From NCBI RefSeq assembly GCF_030408755.1, contig NZ_CP047209.1, positions 1,550,001 through 1,614,000 on the forward strand: a stretch of 64,000 nucleotides of DNA, given 5' to 3'. Positions 46,852 through 55,808 of the stretch are shown piece by piece (positions within the stretch are counted from its first letter, which is position 1; each line of letters opens with the position of its first letter). Source of the DNA: Corynebacterium felinum (lineage in GTDB: Bacteria; Actinomycetota; Actinomycetes; Mycobacteriales; Mycobacteriaceae). Both the position numbers and the translations under genes were made by a program. Below the pieces are notes generated by a model, which was not told where the DNA came from, searched no databases, and worked only from the letters and a program-made list of their open reading frames with translations.

Positions 46852-48783
46852 ATGGCTTGTGTGATTGATGATCAGCGCAGCGATTCTGCGCAGCCACGGC
46901 CTCGAACCACAGATGAGAACTCCTGTTCCGGGGATTCTGCTTCTGATGGTTCTGCTTCGGCGTTGCCGCTCAAGCGCGTGTCATGGTGGAGGCGTGCGTG
47001 GGGAATCCTGCCCCAGGTAGGTGCTGCGGGTTCACGTTCGGCACATTTACATGTGGCTGAGGATGAGTTTGGCGATGATCTCAGCCGCTATGACAATGTG
47101 TCGGTTCTGGTGAAGGCTGCCAGTGGTGTCGATTTGCTGACTCCTTCCCGGGACGGTTCCGTCATTCCTTTCGGCACACTCCCTGAGAGCAAGTCTAAAA
47201 ACTTGACTCGCCCGGAATCGCGCCGCGGTTTTGTGTTCCCTACTTTGGGTTATCAAGAGTTGCGCCGTTTTGCTTTCCTTAGATGGCTTGGCACATTGGG
47301 CGCATTGCTGCTGGGTTTCGGCGCATTAGGCGCTGGGGCGATGCCGGTGGTGAACTCGCCTTATGCGGAGTTTCCTGGCGGCTCCTTGATGTGGCGCATG
47401 CTGCAAACTTCCACCATGTTGTGTTTTGTGGGAGTGAGTTTGATTGTTGTGGCGTGGTTGTTAATGGCGCCGTTTACTGGTGTTGCTTTACGACGCGGGC
47501 ATGTGCGCACCGGTGTGATCAGTATGTCGATGATGCGACGTACATTTTTGGTCTGGAGCTTGCCTATTGTGGCGAGTGCGCCGATGTTTACTCAGGATAT
47601 TTATTCATATTTGGCCAATGGTTCGATCATTCGGCTTGGGTTGGATCCTTATTCGGGTGGGCCTATTGATTTGTTGGGCACTGAGAATGTGTTGGCGCGA
47701 TCGGTTCCGTTTATTTGGGCGCACTCCTCGTCTCCTTATGGTCCTGTGGCGTTGGGTGTTGCGGCGATTATTTCATGGTTGACTAACGACAGCATTGTTT
47801 TAGGCGTGATCGCTCACCGCATTACTGCCATTGCTGGTGTTGCCCTTGCTGGTTGGGCTGTGGTGCAACTAGCGCGTCGTTGTCGGGTGATTCCGCAGGC
47901 GGCGTTGTGGTTAGGGATCTTGAATCCGTTGACAATCTTGCATCTTGTTGGCGGTATTCATAACGAGTCCATTTTGTTGGGTTTACTACTAGCCGGTGTG
48001 GAGCTGGGTTTGCGGGCTGCTGATTATTTGCGCTTGGGCTTATTTTATCGCGCGTGCTGGCTGCTTGTAGCGAGTGGTTTTTTGATTTCTTGTGCCGGAA
48101 TGGTCAAGGTTACAGGCTTTATCGGTCTGGGTTTTATTGGGATGGCGGTTGCTCGTTCAATCAGGTTACGGGAGCATTCTGTTCTTCTCAGCTGGATTGT
48201 AGCGATACTCGCCCAAACTGTTTTGTTGTGCGTGTCGGTGGCGTTGGTGACCTGGATGAGTGGCATTTCGTTGGGCTGGATCAGCGGGCAAGGTGGTGCG
48301 GCAACGATTCGTAGTTGGATGTCGATGTCGACTGCCATTGGCGTGGTATTTTCGTGGGTTGCTGAGCAATTGGCTTTGGGTAATCATTCGGATGCGATGC
48401 TTGTGGTGACCCGAATGGTCGGTATTGCTATTGCGGGGGTGTTTATGGTGCGCATGTTGTTGGCAACTTACGCGGGCCGAATTCATCCCGTGGGTGCTTT
48501 GGGGGTATCTACCTTCGTGATGGTGATTTTCTTTCCGGTGGTGCACCCGTGGTACATGTTGTGGGCTATTTTGCCTTTGTCGGCTTGGGCGAACCGGGAG
48601 CTGTTTAGGGGTGCGGTTATTGCCTATACATTGGTGTTGAGTTTCTTTGTGCTCCCCCGCGGTTTAGGTTTACCACCTACAACCGTTCTTTCGATTTATA
48701 TTGCCTCCATCTTTGGATTCGGCATAATTATCGGATCTTCGTATGTCATTTTGAAGCGTCGGGGCGTGATTGGCCTACACTAG
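46852..48783 (+). CDS. mptB: Polyprenol-phosphomannose-dependent alpha-1,6-mannosyltransferase MptB
   Basis: About 643 residues from the ATG at 46852 (MACVIDDQRSD). A cytosolic N-terminal stretch of about 120 residues precedes some twelve to thirteen membrane helices. The C-type glycosyltransferase loop between early helices has T-Q-D-I-Y-S-Y-L-A-N-G, with the D essential in this family. MptB starts the alpha-1,6-mannan core of lipomannan and lipoarabinomannan at the membrane. Its place beside the suf cluster matches C. glutamicum. Confidence 0.9.
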   Translation: MACVIDDQRSDSAQPRPRTTDENSCSGDSASDGSASALPLKRVSWWRRAWGILPQVGAAGSRSAHLHVAEDEFGDDLSRYDNVSVLVKAASGVDLLTPSRDGSVIPFGTLPESKSKNLTRPESRRGFVFPTLGYQELRRFAFLRWLGTLGALLLGFGALGAGAMPVVNSPYAEFPGGSLMWRMLQTSTMLCFVGVSLIVVAWLLMAPFTGVALRRGHVRTGVISMSMMRRTFLVWSLPIVASAPMFTQDIYSYLANGSIIRLGLDPYSGGPIDLLGTENVLARSVPFIWAHSSSPYGPVALGVAAIISWLTNDSIVLGVIAHRITAIAGVALAGWAVVQLARRCRVIPQAALWLGILNPLTILHLVGGIHNESILLGLLLAGVELGLRAADYLRLGLFYRACWLLVASGFLISCAGMVKVTGFIGLGFIGMAVARSIRLREHSVLLSWIVAILAQTVLLCVSVALVTWMSGISLGWISGQGGAATIRSWMSMSTAIGVVFSWVAEQLALGNHSDAMLVVTRMVGIAIAGVFMVRMLLATYAGRIHPVGALGVSTFVMVIFFPVVHPWYMLWAILPLSAWANRELFRGAVIAYTLVLSFFVLPRGLGLPPTTVLSIYIASIFGFGIIIGSSYVILKRRGVIGLH

Positions 48784-48792
48784 TTGCTTGTG
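48776..48792 (+). promoter_or_regulatory. Leaderless promoter of the ABC-2 exporter operon
   Basis: The hexamer TACACT (48776-48781), overlapping the mptB stop, lies exactly 8 nt before the GTG at 48790, so transcription would begin at or near the start codon. ctaA and zwf show the same spacing. Confidence 0.5.
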
Positions 48793-49719
48793 ACTGTGTT
48801 GGATCAATCTCAGGTATATGCCCTTGAGCTGAATAATGTTGAAAAGTCTTTTGGGGCTGTGCGTGCTGTTAAAGGCGTGAGTTTGAAGGTGGCTGAAGGC
48901 ACCGTGCTTGCGTTGTTAGGGCCGAATGGTGCCGGTAAGACGACGACCATTGAGATGTGTGAGGGTTTTCAAAAACCTACGTCTGGTTCCATTCGGGTGT
49001 TGGGGCTAGATCCGACGTCGCAGCCTGATCAGGTTCGTGCCCAGGTGGGCATCATGCCGCAGGATTCTGGTTCGTATTCGGGGATTAAGGTGGCAGAAAT
49101 GCTGCACCTGGCAGCTTCCTATAATGCGAATCCACTAGATCCCGAGTGGTTGTTGAATTTGGTGGGGTTGGACAATGTGCGTTCGACAACCTATCGAAGG
49201 TTATCGGGTGGCCAAAAGCAGCGTTTATCCTTGGCTCTTGCATTGATTTCGAGGCCGCGACTTGTTTTCCTTGATGAGCCTACGGCGGGTATGGATGCTC
49301 AGTCCCGGTTGTTGGTGTGGGAGTTAATTAAACAACTTCGCGCTGATGGGGTGACTGTGGTGCTGACGACTCATGTGATGGATGAAGCCCAAGCGTTGGC
49401 GGATTATGTGGTGATTATGGATCATGGCGAGATTGTGGCTGAAGGTAGTTGTTCGCAGTTGCAGCATGCCACTGCTCAAGTGCTGCGTTTTGAGACTGAT
49501 CGTGATCTTGATCTGTCCTTGCCGCTGTGGCAGGAATTAGGTGTGGAGGCGCTGCGTCCGCGGGTCTATGTGGTGCGTGTGCATCCTGATCCTGATGTGG
49601 TTGCGCGTGTGGCAGCGACTGCTGCGAAGGAACAGGTGTTGATCAGTTCGTTGTCGACTGATTCACGCAGTTTGGAAGATGTGTTTTTGGATTTGACTGG
49701 GCGCGAGCTGCGCAGCTAG
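48790..49719 (+). CDS. ABC-2 type exporter, ATPase
   Basis: 309 residues from the GTG at 48790. Walker A L-L-G-P-N-G-A-G-K-T-T-T near 44, signature L-S-G-G-Q-K-Q-R near 139, Walker B R-L-V-F-L-D-E-P-T-A-G-M-D and the H-loop T-H-V-M-D-E-A-Q. The layout fits drug/polysaccharide/lipid exporters of the DrrA/CcmA type. It is followed 7 bp later by its permease. There is no Shine-Dalgarno, but a -10 box lies 8 nt upstream. Substrate unknown. Confidence 0.92.
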   Translation: MTVLDQSQVYALELNNVEKSFGAVRAVKGVSLKVAEGTVLALLGPNGAGKTTTIEMCEGFQKPTSGSIRVLGLDPTSQPDQVRAQVGIMPQDSGSYSGIKVAEMLHLAASYNANPLDPEWLLNLVGLDNVRSTTYRRLSGGQKQRLSLALALISRPRLVFLDEPTAGMDAQSRLLVWELIKQLRADGVTVVLTTHVMDEAQALADYVVIMDHGEIVAEGSCSQLQHATAQVLRFETDRDLDLSLPLWQELGVEALRPRVYVVRVHPDPDVVARVAATAAKEQVLISSLSTDSRSLEDVFLDLTGRELRS

Positions 49720-49726
49720 AAAGGCG

Positions 49727-50518
49727 ATGGTGACTATTATGCAGGACAATGCTGTTGAGCACAGTTTTGAACCGGGTACTTTTCGCCCTTCGCCGCAGCG
49801 TGCGCATCCTAGTGCTATGTTGCGTGCCCAAGGATTGATTGAGGCGAAGCTGTTTTTACGCCACGGCGAACAATTGCTGTTGAGTTTCATCATTCCAGTG
49901 GGCATGTTGTTGGTTGTTGGGCTTGTGCCAATGATCAAGCATGCTGAGCCGTTGACTGTGGGCTTTCCGGTGATGTTAGCGATTGCGGCCATGAGTTCTG
50001 GTTTTACCGGGCAAGCGATTGCCTTGGCCTTCGATCGACGCTACGGGGCTTTGAAGCGCACGGGTGCGTCGGGTGTTCCGGCGTGGACGATTATTGGTGG
50101 CAAAATTATCGGTTTGGTCGTGGTTTCTGTCCTCCAAGCTGTGATTTTGTCGGTCGTGGCGATGATGCTTGGATGGCATGTCCCGGTTGTTGCTGCTCTC
50201 GTGGGTTTTGGGGTGTTTTTCTTCGGTGTGGCATGCTTTACGGCTTTGGGCATGCTGATGGGTGGCACTTTGTCCTCTGAGTTGGTGTTGGGTTTGGCCA
50301 ATTTGGTGTGGCTGTTGTTGGTGGGTGTTGCTGGATACTGTGCGTTTAGTGGTGTGGATGTTTCGGGCTGGTTACTGGCGATTCCGTCGATTGCGTTGGC
50401 TGAGGGGATTAAGGCGGCGTTTGCGGGACTGTTTCCTGTTGCTGCACTTGTGAGTTTGTTGCTGTGGACAGTGGTGGGGATATTGGGTGCTGCGAAGTGG
50501 TTTAAGTTTGCTGACTAG
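49727..50518 (+). CDS. ABC-2 type exporter, permease
   Basis: 263 residues, six hydrophobic segments. The start is not certain: ATG 49727, GTG 49730 (AAAGG 5 nt ahead) or ATG 49739 are all possible. The first about 30 residues are hydrophilic and rich in Pro and Ser. It forms an exporter with the ATPase upstream. Terminator follows at 50545-50577. The same pair stands before ctaA in C. glutamicum. Confidence 0.88.
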   Translation: MVTIMQDNAVEHSFEPGTFRPSPQRAHPSAMLRAQGLIEAKLFLRHGEQLLLSFIIPVGMLLVVGLVPMIKHAEPLTVGFPVMLAIAAMSSGFTGQAIALAFDRRYGALKRTGASGVPAWTIIGGKIIGLVVVSVLQAVILSVVAMMLGWHVPVVAALVGFGVFFFGVACFTALGMLMGGTLSSELVLGLANLVWLLLVGVAGYCAFSGVDVSGWLLAIPSIALAEGIKAAFAGLFPVAALVSLLLWTVVGILGAAKWFKFAD

Positions 50519-50544
50519 CGTGTAAGAGTTTTTGGGTGGGATAT

Positions 50545-50577
50545 CCCACAACTGTTGGGTTGATGGTTGTGGGTTTT
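50545..50577 (+). terminator. Terminator of the ABC-2 operon
   Basis: CCCACAAC (50545-50552) pairs with GTTGTGGG (50566-50573), followed by TTTT. It separates the exporter from ctaA, which has its own promoter. Confidence 0.75.
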
Positions 50578-50600
50578 AAGGTTTTTGGGTGGGTGGCCGG

Positions 50601-50617
50601 TAGAATGGTTGCTTGTG
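50601..50617 (+). promoter_or_regulatory. Leaderless promoter of ctaA
   Basis: TAGAAT (50601-50606) is exactly 8 nt before the GTG at 50615; the RNA probably starts at the initiation codon. No ribosome site is present. Confidence 0.6.
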
Positions 50618-51550
50618 ACTAGCACTGTTTCGGAGAAAAAGAATCGTTGGAACCCTACTGTGGCTGTGCAGAAAAAGCTGGCTTTGTTGCTGCTGTGCGC
50701 GCAGGGCGGGATCACGGTAACAGGTTCCATTGTTCGTGTGACAGGTTCGGGTTTGGGGTGTAATACGTGGCCGAATTGTCATGAGGGGTCGTTGGTTCCG
50801 ATTCAGGGGGCGGCGCCGGCGATCCACCAAGCTATTGAGTTTGGCAACCGCATGCTGACTTTTGTGTTGGTGGCGTGTGTGGTTGCTGTGTTTGTTGCTG
50901 TGTTGATGGCTAAGCGTCGCCGTGAGCTGGTGGTTCATTCGGTGATTCAGGGTGTGGGCGTGATTGCTCAGGCTGTGATCGGTGGTGTATCTGTTTTGCT
51001 GGAGCTGCGTTGGTGGTCGGTGGCGGTGCATTTCTTGCCGTCGATGGTGTTAGTGTGGCTGGCAGCGATGTTGTATGTGCGAATCCAGGAACCTGATGAT
51101 GTTGCACCGGTTCGTTCCTATCCTGCGGCGTTGCGGGTGTTGGCGGCGTTGTGTGCTGTGGGTTTGTCGGTGGTGTTGATCACCGGCACGATGGTTACTG
51201 GTGCGGGTCCGCACTCGGGTGATTCCGGTGTGGGCATGGAGGGCCGTTTAGAGGTCGATATTGACTGGATTGCTCATGTTCACGCGTGGACGATGTACAC
51301 ATTCTTGGCGGTTTTGGCACTGTTGTTTGCGTCGTTGTTGATTCACCGCGTTGCACTTGAGGTGCGTCGTATTGGCTGGATGGTCATGGTGGTAGTGGTC
51401 ATTCAGGCGCTAATTGGTATTGCGCAGTATCGTTTGGGGGTTCCGCGCTGGAGTGTGCCGGTGCATATCGGTATGAGCTCTGTGGTTGTGGCGTACTGTT
51501 CGTTTTTATTTACGTTGGGTTGGCGTCGCACCCCTAAGCCTGTAGCGTAG
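50615..51550 (+). CDS. ctaA: Heme A synthase CtaA
   Basis: About 311 residues from the GTG at 50615 (VTSTVSEKKNRWNPT). About eight membrane helices. Signature: T-G-S-G-L-G-C-N-T-W-P-N-C-H-E-G, the cysteine pair in the first periplasmic loop, and histidines in A-I-H-Q-A-I-E-F, A-V-H-F-L, H-V-H-A-W and V-H-I-G-M. Converts heme O to heme A for the cytochrome aa3 oxidase. Divergent in function partner ctaB is downstream on the other strand. Confidence 0.93.
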   Translation: MTSTVSEKKNRWNPTVAVQKKLALLLLCAQGGITVTGSIVRVTGSGLGCNTWPNCHEGSLVPIQGAAPAIHQAIEFGNRMLTFVLVACVVAVFVAVLMAKRRRELVVHSVIQGVGVIAQAVIGGVSVLLELRWWSVAVHFLPSMVLVWLAAMLYVRIQEPDDVAPVRSYPAALRVLAALCAVGLSVVLITGTMVTGAGPHSGDSGVGMEGRLEVDIDWIAHVHAWTMYTFLAVLALLFASLLIHRVALEVRRIGWMVMVVVVIQALIGIAQYRLGVPRWSVPVHIGMSSVVVAYCSFLFTLGWRRTPKPVA

Positions 51551-51570
51551 GCTTTCCCTTACTTGCTGTA

Positions 51571-51615
51571 CTGCCCCTGTGCGTTGCTGTGCAACGTGTG
51601 CATGGGGCAGTTTTT
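51571..51615 (+). terminator. ctaA terminator
   Basis: CTGCCCC (51571-51577) pairs with GGGGCAG (51604-51610), enclosing a second stem GCGTTGC-TGT-GCAACG, and is followed by TTTTT. Confidence 0.8.
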
Positions 51616-51966
51616 GCCTCTGTTGTGTCGGTGTCCGGGTGCGTAGACGAATGTATCCGCAGCTTATCCGTGCTCGTGCGGATGATTCGCGAGTGTGTGC
51701 ATGGTTGATCGTGGCTTCGATGCTTGTCGACGTCGTCACGCATGTGTGCCGTGCCTGCAGCGCTGAGAAGTGGCTGGGGTTGTACGCGGGGAAGATAAGC
51801 TGAGTAGCTTCGCGCGTGGGCAGGCTGGGACGGGGCGGCTTAAGTTCTAGTGGTCGTGGAAACACCTAACACATGTCAGGTGTTTCCACGACCTCTAGAA
51901 TTCGCCAGGATTCTAGGTATAAAAAATCCCCCACAATGACTGTGAGGGAAGGACAATGCTGCCGTG
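51616..51966. repeat. Gene-free interval with a long near-perfect hairpin
   Basis: No convincing gene. From 51845 to 51900 there is a 23-bp stem with one mismatch (arms 51845-51867 and 51878-51900, core GGTCGTGGAAACACCT) around a 10-nt loop, without a T run on either strand. It is unlike the terminators in this window, and may be a small palindromic element. The ctaB terminator lies to its right. Confidence 0.6.
51920..51950 (-). terminator. ctaB terminator
   Basis: On the minus strand TCCCTCACA (51949-51941) pairs with TGTGGGGGA (51935-51927) and is followed by six T. Confidence 0.85.
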
Positions 51967-52899
51967 TTAGAACAAGGTGAGGTTCCAGTTGAGCATCTCA
52001 CCAATAGTTTCAAGACCCATCACTGCATCGATGGAAAGGCCAACGAACAGCAATGCAAGGTAGTTGTTGGAAAGGATGAACAGTTTCAGTGGTTTGACCT
52101 CTGCGCCATTCTTCACACCGTTATGAAGATGAATGGCCATCAGCAGGAACCACACACCAGTCACAATCGCAACAGCGGCGTAAATCCAGCCAGCAGCTGG
52201 AATGAGCAGCGCAGTGGTCAACACCGTAGCCACGGTGTACCACACGATCTGGCGAGTCACCTGGGATTCAGTGCGCACAACGGGGAGCATGGGAACGCCG
52301 GCAGCTGCGTAATCCTCTTTGTACTTCATCGCCAACGCCCATGTGTGAGGTGGGGTCCAGAAGAAAATAATCATGAACAATACGATGGCTTGCCACCACT
52401 GTGAAGGCGCAGCAACCTCAAGATTGTCCTTGATTACAGCCCAGCCGACAAGAACCGGCATACAACCTGCAGCGCCTCCCCACACAATATTCATGTGGGT
52501 ACGACGCTTGAGAAACTTTGTGTACACGAAGATGTAGAAAGCGATCGTGATCATCACGAAAATTGCAGCGAGCAGCGAATTACACAGCAGCCACAAGAAC
52601 AAGAAGCTTAAAACAGTCAGCGTCCACGCAAAAATAGTGGCATTTCGATTGCTCACAGTATGGCGAACCAAAGGCCTTGCACGCGTACGGCCCATCTTCT
52701 GATCGATATCAGAATCCGCCACCATATTAAAGGTATTCGCTGCCGCGGCGCCCATCCAGCCACCGATCACCGTGAGCAAAATCAACGCAATATTGTTTTC
52801 ACCACGTTCAGCCTGCAACATCGCGGGAATGGTAGCAACCAAGAGGAGCTCAATGACCCGGGGTTTCGTCAACGCAATATAGGCCTTGATCGTCTCCAA
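51967..52899 (-). CDS. ctaB: Protoheme IX farnesyltransferase (heme O synthase)
   Basis: About 310 residues from a TTG at 52899 ([17 protein letters not shown]): GGAGGAG lies 8 nt ahead, and the protein then begins as in other corynebacteria. A GTG at 52926 is in frame but has no such site. Nine membrane helices. The prenyl diphosphate site N-x-x-x-D-x-x-x-D appears as N-M-V-A-D-S-D-I-D, with R-T-x-x-R-P-L just after. It adds farnesyl to heme B, giving heme O for CtaA. Confidence 0.94.
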   Translation of the reverse strand: METIKAYIALTKPRVIELLLVATIPAMLQAERGENNIALILLTVIGGWMGAAAANTFNMVADSDIDQKMGRTRARPLVRHTVSNRNATIFAWTLTVLSFLFLWLLCNSLLAAIFVMITIAFYIFVYTKFLKRRTHMNIVWGGAAGCMPVLVGWAVIKDNLEVAAPSQWWQAIVLFMIIFFWTPPHTWALAMKYKEDYAAAGVPMLPVVRTESQVTRQIVWYTVATVLTTALLIPAAGWIYAAVAIVTGVWFLLMAIHLHNGVKNGAEVKPLKLFILSNNYLALLFVGLSIDAVMGLETIGEMLNWNLTLF

Positions 52900-53495
52900 G
52901 GGGGTTCTCCTCCACAAAATCTTCACTAAGAATAAACAGTTTTAACAAGTCCACAGGCCATAATCACGCATCTTGATATGCGCAAACCATCTATGTTTAA
53001 GCAGGATATCAAGGCGAAAAGGCTACTTGTCACACAGTAGTCGGACGTGAGGACTGTTTAGTTCCCGGATTCAACAAAATTTATGCACAAATCTCAGGCA
53101 CGCAACTTCCGCGCAACCTCATCATGGTAGCGCTGATTGTTCATTTTCCCCACTTCGACAGCCTGAAATGGTGCTTTGGCCCCATCCAGCCACCCCAGCA
53201 ATCTAAAAAATACTTAAGAGTAGGGGTGGGCGGAGACAAGCACAGCACAATTGCTCACAACCCACACCGCTCCCCCGCTAAAAATGCAAAACCGCTGGTG
53301 TAAGAATCAACACAGTGAAGTTTCTTGAGCAATTTCAGCGCTTGCGCCCCTGTTAGGGCTAGAGTGTTGTATGGGGACACAAGTGTCGTTACACGCTCGA
53401 AACCCCCATGGAAAAATTTCACAATCTTGTACTAGCCCACCTGCCCCAACAAGCACAATGTGTTTGAACAAAGCTGAAGGACGGAATCTCCCATC
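52900..53495. promoter_or_regulatory. Intergenic region between ctaB and tkt
   Basis: Nearly 600 bp without a convincing gene. It must hold both divergent promoters. A palindrome GACAC-AA-GTGTC (53376-53387) sits about 110 bp before tkt. Small frames here (e.g. on the minus strand 53307-53546) lack ribosome sites and are not called. Confidence 0.5.
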
Positions 53496-55586
53496 GTGTC
53501 TTTGCCCCCAGAACTCGCGAAATACACAGTCCGAAACTACCCACAAGACTGGACCGAACTAGACACCCGCGCCGTCGATACCACCCGCATCCTGGCTGCT
53601 GACGCCGTACAAAAATGCGGATCGGGTCACCCAGGTACCGCAATGTCACTAGCCCCATTGGCCTACACCCTGTTCCAGCGCGTGATGAACCTTGACCCCG
53701 CCGACACCGACTGGGCTGGGCGTGACCGCTTTGTACTTTCCTGCGGACACTCCTCCTTGACCCAGTACATCCAGCTATTCTTGGGCGGATTCGGGTTGGA
53801 AATGGACGATCTCAAAGCGTTGCGCACGTGGGGATCACTCACCCCAGGTCACCCTGAATACCGCCACACTAAGGGTGTCGAAATCACCACCGGCCCACTC
53901 GGCCAAGGTTTAGCCTCCGCTGTTGGCATGGCCATGGCGGCTCGCCGCGAACGTCATCTGTTCGACCCTCACACTCCAGCCGGGCAGTCCCCCTTCGACC
54001 ACTACATTTACGTCATTGCTTCCGACGGTGACCTGCAAGAAGGCGTCACCGCCGAAGCGTGCTCCTTGGCAGGTACCCAGGAGCTGGGCAACCTCATTGT
54101 TTTCTGGGACGACAACCGTATCTCCATTGAAGAAGACACCCAAATCGCTTTCACCGAAGACGTGTGTGCCCGTTACCGCGCGTACGGCTGGCAGGTCATA
54201 GAAATCGACGGCGGCGAAGACATCGTTGCTTTCGAAAAGGCAGTAGCCGAAGCACAAGCTGATACCTCTCGCCCAACCTTCATCCGAGTGCGCACCATCA
54301 TTGGTTACCCAGCACCAACCATGATGAACACCGGTGCTGTGCATGGTGCAGCTCTTGGCGCTGCCGAAGTTGCCGCCACCAAGGTGGAATTGGGCTTTGA
54401 CCCCGAGGTTGATTTCCCCATGACCGAAGAATTGCTGGCGCACACCCGTCGCCTTGTTCAGCACGGTGCGAACAAGCACGCTGAATGGCAGCAGAAGTTT
54501 GACCAGTGGGCAGTGAACAATCCTGAAGCAAAGAAGCTGTTCGACCGCATGTCGACCCGTACTTTGCCTGACAATTTCGATGCGGATCTTCCCACCTGGG
54601 ACGCTGGCGATTCCGTGGCAACCCGTAAGGCCTCTGAGGCAACCATCCAGGCATTGGCTGCGAAACTTCCAGAGTTCTGGGGCGGCTCCGCTGACCTGGC
54701 AGGCTCTAATAACACTGTGGTCAAGGGTGAGCCATCCTTCGGCCCAAGCACTATCACCACGGATACGTGGACTGCAGAACCAGGTGGCCGTAACCTGCAC
54801 TTCGGTATTCGCGAGCACGCCATGGGTTCCATCGTCAATGGTATGGCTCTGCATGGCGGCACCCGCCCCTACTGTGGTACCTTCCTGATCTTCTCTGATT
54901 ACATGCGCCCTGCCGTGCGCTTGGCTGCTTTGATGGGAACCGACGCATACTACGTGTGGACCCACGATTCCATTGGTTTGGGCGAAGACGGCCCAACCCA
55001 CCAGCCAGTTGAGCAGCTTGCGACACTTCGCGCGATTCCCAACATGTCGATGCTGCGCCCTGCCGACGCCAATGAAACTGCGGCAGCGTGGCGGGCCGCC
55101 TTGCTATACAAGGCAGCACCAAAGGGCATTGCTCTAACCCGTCAAAATGTGCCAGTGCTGGAAGGTACTAAGGAAAAGGCAGTTGAAGGTGTAGCCCGTG
55201 GCGCATATGTTTTGGTCGAAGGATCAAAGGCTACTCCAGATGTGATTCTGATGGGCACCGGTTCTGAGGTTCAGCTGGCCGTTGAGGCTGCCAAGCAGTT
55301 GGAATCTGAGGGCATTGCTGCCCGCGTTGTCTCTGTACCTTGCTTGGATTGGTTCGAAGAGCAGGATGCTGACTACCGTGAGTCTGTTCTCCCAGCAGCT
55401 GTGAGAGCTCGTGTGTCTGTTGAAGCAGGTATTGCGATGCCTTGGTACCGCCACCTCGGCACCCGCGGACGCGCGGTGAGCTTGGAGCACTTCGGTGCTT
55501 CTGCGCCATACCAGAAGTTGTTCGACGAGTTCGGGATTACCACTGCTGCAGTCGTTGCTGCTGCAAAGGATTCCTTGAGCGCCTAA
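53496..55586 (+). CDS. tkt: Transketolase
   Basis: 696 residues from a GTG with AAGGA about 13 nt ahead. Thiamine diphosphate motif S-D-G-D-L-Q-E-G-V-T...N-R-I (about 168-195), substrate His in G-H-P-G-T near 40 and H-S-S near 81, and the transketolase signature in the middle domain (G-E-D-G-P-T-H-Q-P-V-E-Q-L, about 494). Transfers two-carbon units between sugar phosphates in the non-oxidative pentose phosphate pathway. First gene of tkt-tal-zwf-opcA-pgl, separated from tal by a terminator. Confidence 0.97.
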   Translation: MSLPPELAKYTVRNYPQDWTELDTRAVDTTRILAADAVQKCGSGHPGTAMSLAPLAYTLFQRVMNLDPADTDWAGRDRFVLSCGHSSLTQYIQLFLGGFGLEMDDLKALRTWGSLTPGHPEYRHTKGVEITTGPLGQGLASAVGMAMAARRERHLFDPHTPAGQSPFDHYIYVIASDGDLQEGVTAEACSLAGTQELGNLIVFWDDNRISIEEDTQIAFTEDVCARYRAYGWQVIEIDGGEDIVAFEKAVAEAQADTSRPTFIRVRTIIGYPAPTMMNTGAVHGAALGAAEVAATKVELGFDPEVDFPMTEELLAHTRRLVQHGANKHAEWQQKFDQWAVNNPEAKKLFDRMSTRTLPDNFDADLPTWDAGDSVATRKASEATIQALAAKLPEFWGGSADLAGSNNTVVKGEPSFGPSTITTDTWTAEPGGRNLHFGIREHAMGSIVNGMALHGGTRPYCGTFLIFSDYMRPAVRLAALMGTDAYYVWTHDSIGLGEDGPTHQPVEQLATLRAIPNMSMLRPADANETAAAWRAALLYKAAPKGIALTRQNVPVLEGTKEKAVEGVARGAYVLVEGSKATPDVILMGTGSEVQLAVEAAKQLESEGIAARVVSVPCLDWFEEQDADYRESVLPAAVRARVSVEAGIAMPWYRHLGTRGRAVSLEHFGASAPYQKLFDEFGITTAAVVAAAKDSLSA

Positions 55587-55728
55587 TTATTCCACCAATC
55601 CCCTCCCGCACGCAGTTTTTGACAATATCTCTGTTGCGAGAGTGGGGTCCATGGTGGAGGTCGTTGCTGGGGAGATTCGTGGCGAGAGAGAAAAAACTCA
55701 CAGTGATTCTCCCCTCTTAGCTCTAGTC

Positions 55729-55776
55729 ACGGGAAAGGTTGTCACACTAGTATCAGTGGAAGCCTTTCCCGTTTTG
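55729..55776 (+). terminator. Terminator between tkt and tal
   Basis: ACGGGAAAGG (55729-55738) pairs with CCTTTCCCGT (55763-55772), followed by TTTTG. It suggests that tal can be read as a separate or reduced transcript. Confidence 0.75.
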
Positions 55777-55808
55777 TTCAACATATAGTGAAAAAGATAG
55801 GTATTACG

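Noticed and set aside
51579-51803. 74-codon frame after ctaA
   Set aside because: It starts inside the ctaA terminator hairpin and has a Cys/Trp-rich composition unlike real proteins here.
53910-55001. Open frame of 363 codons on the minus strand opposite tkt
   Set aside because: Shadow of the transketolase gene; no ribosome site or motif.
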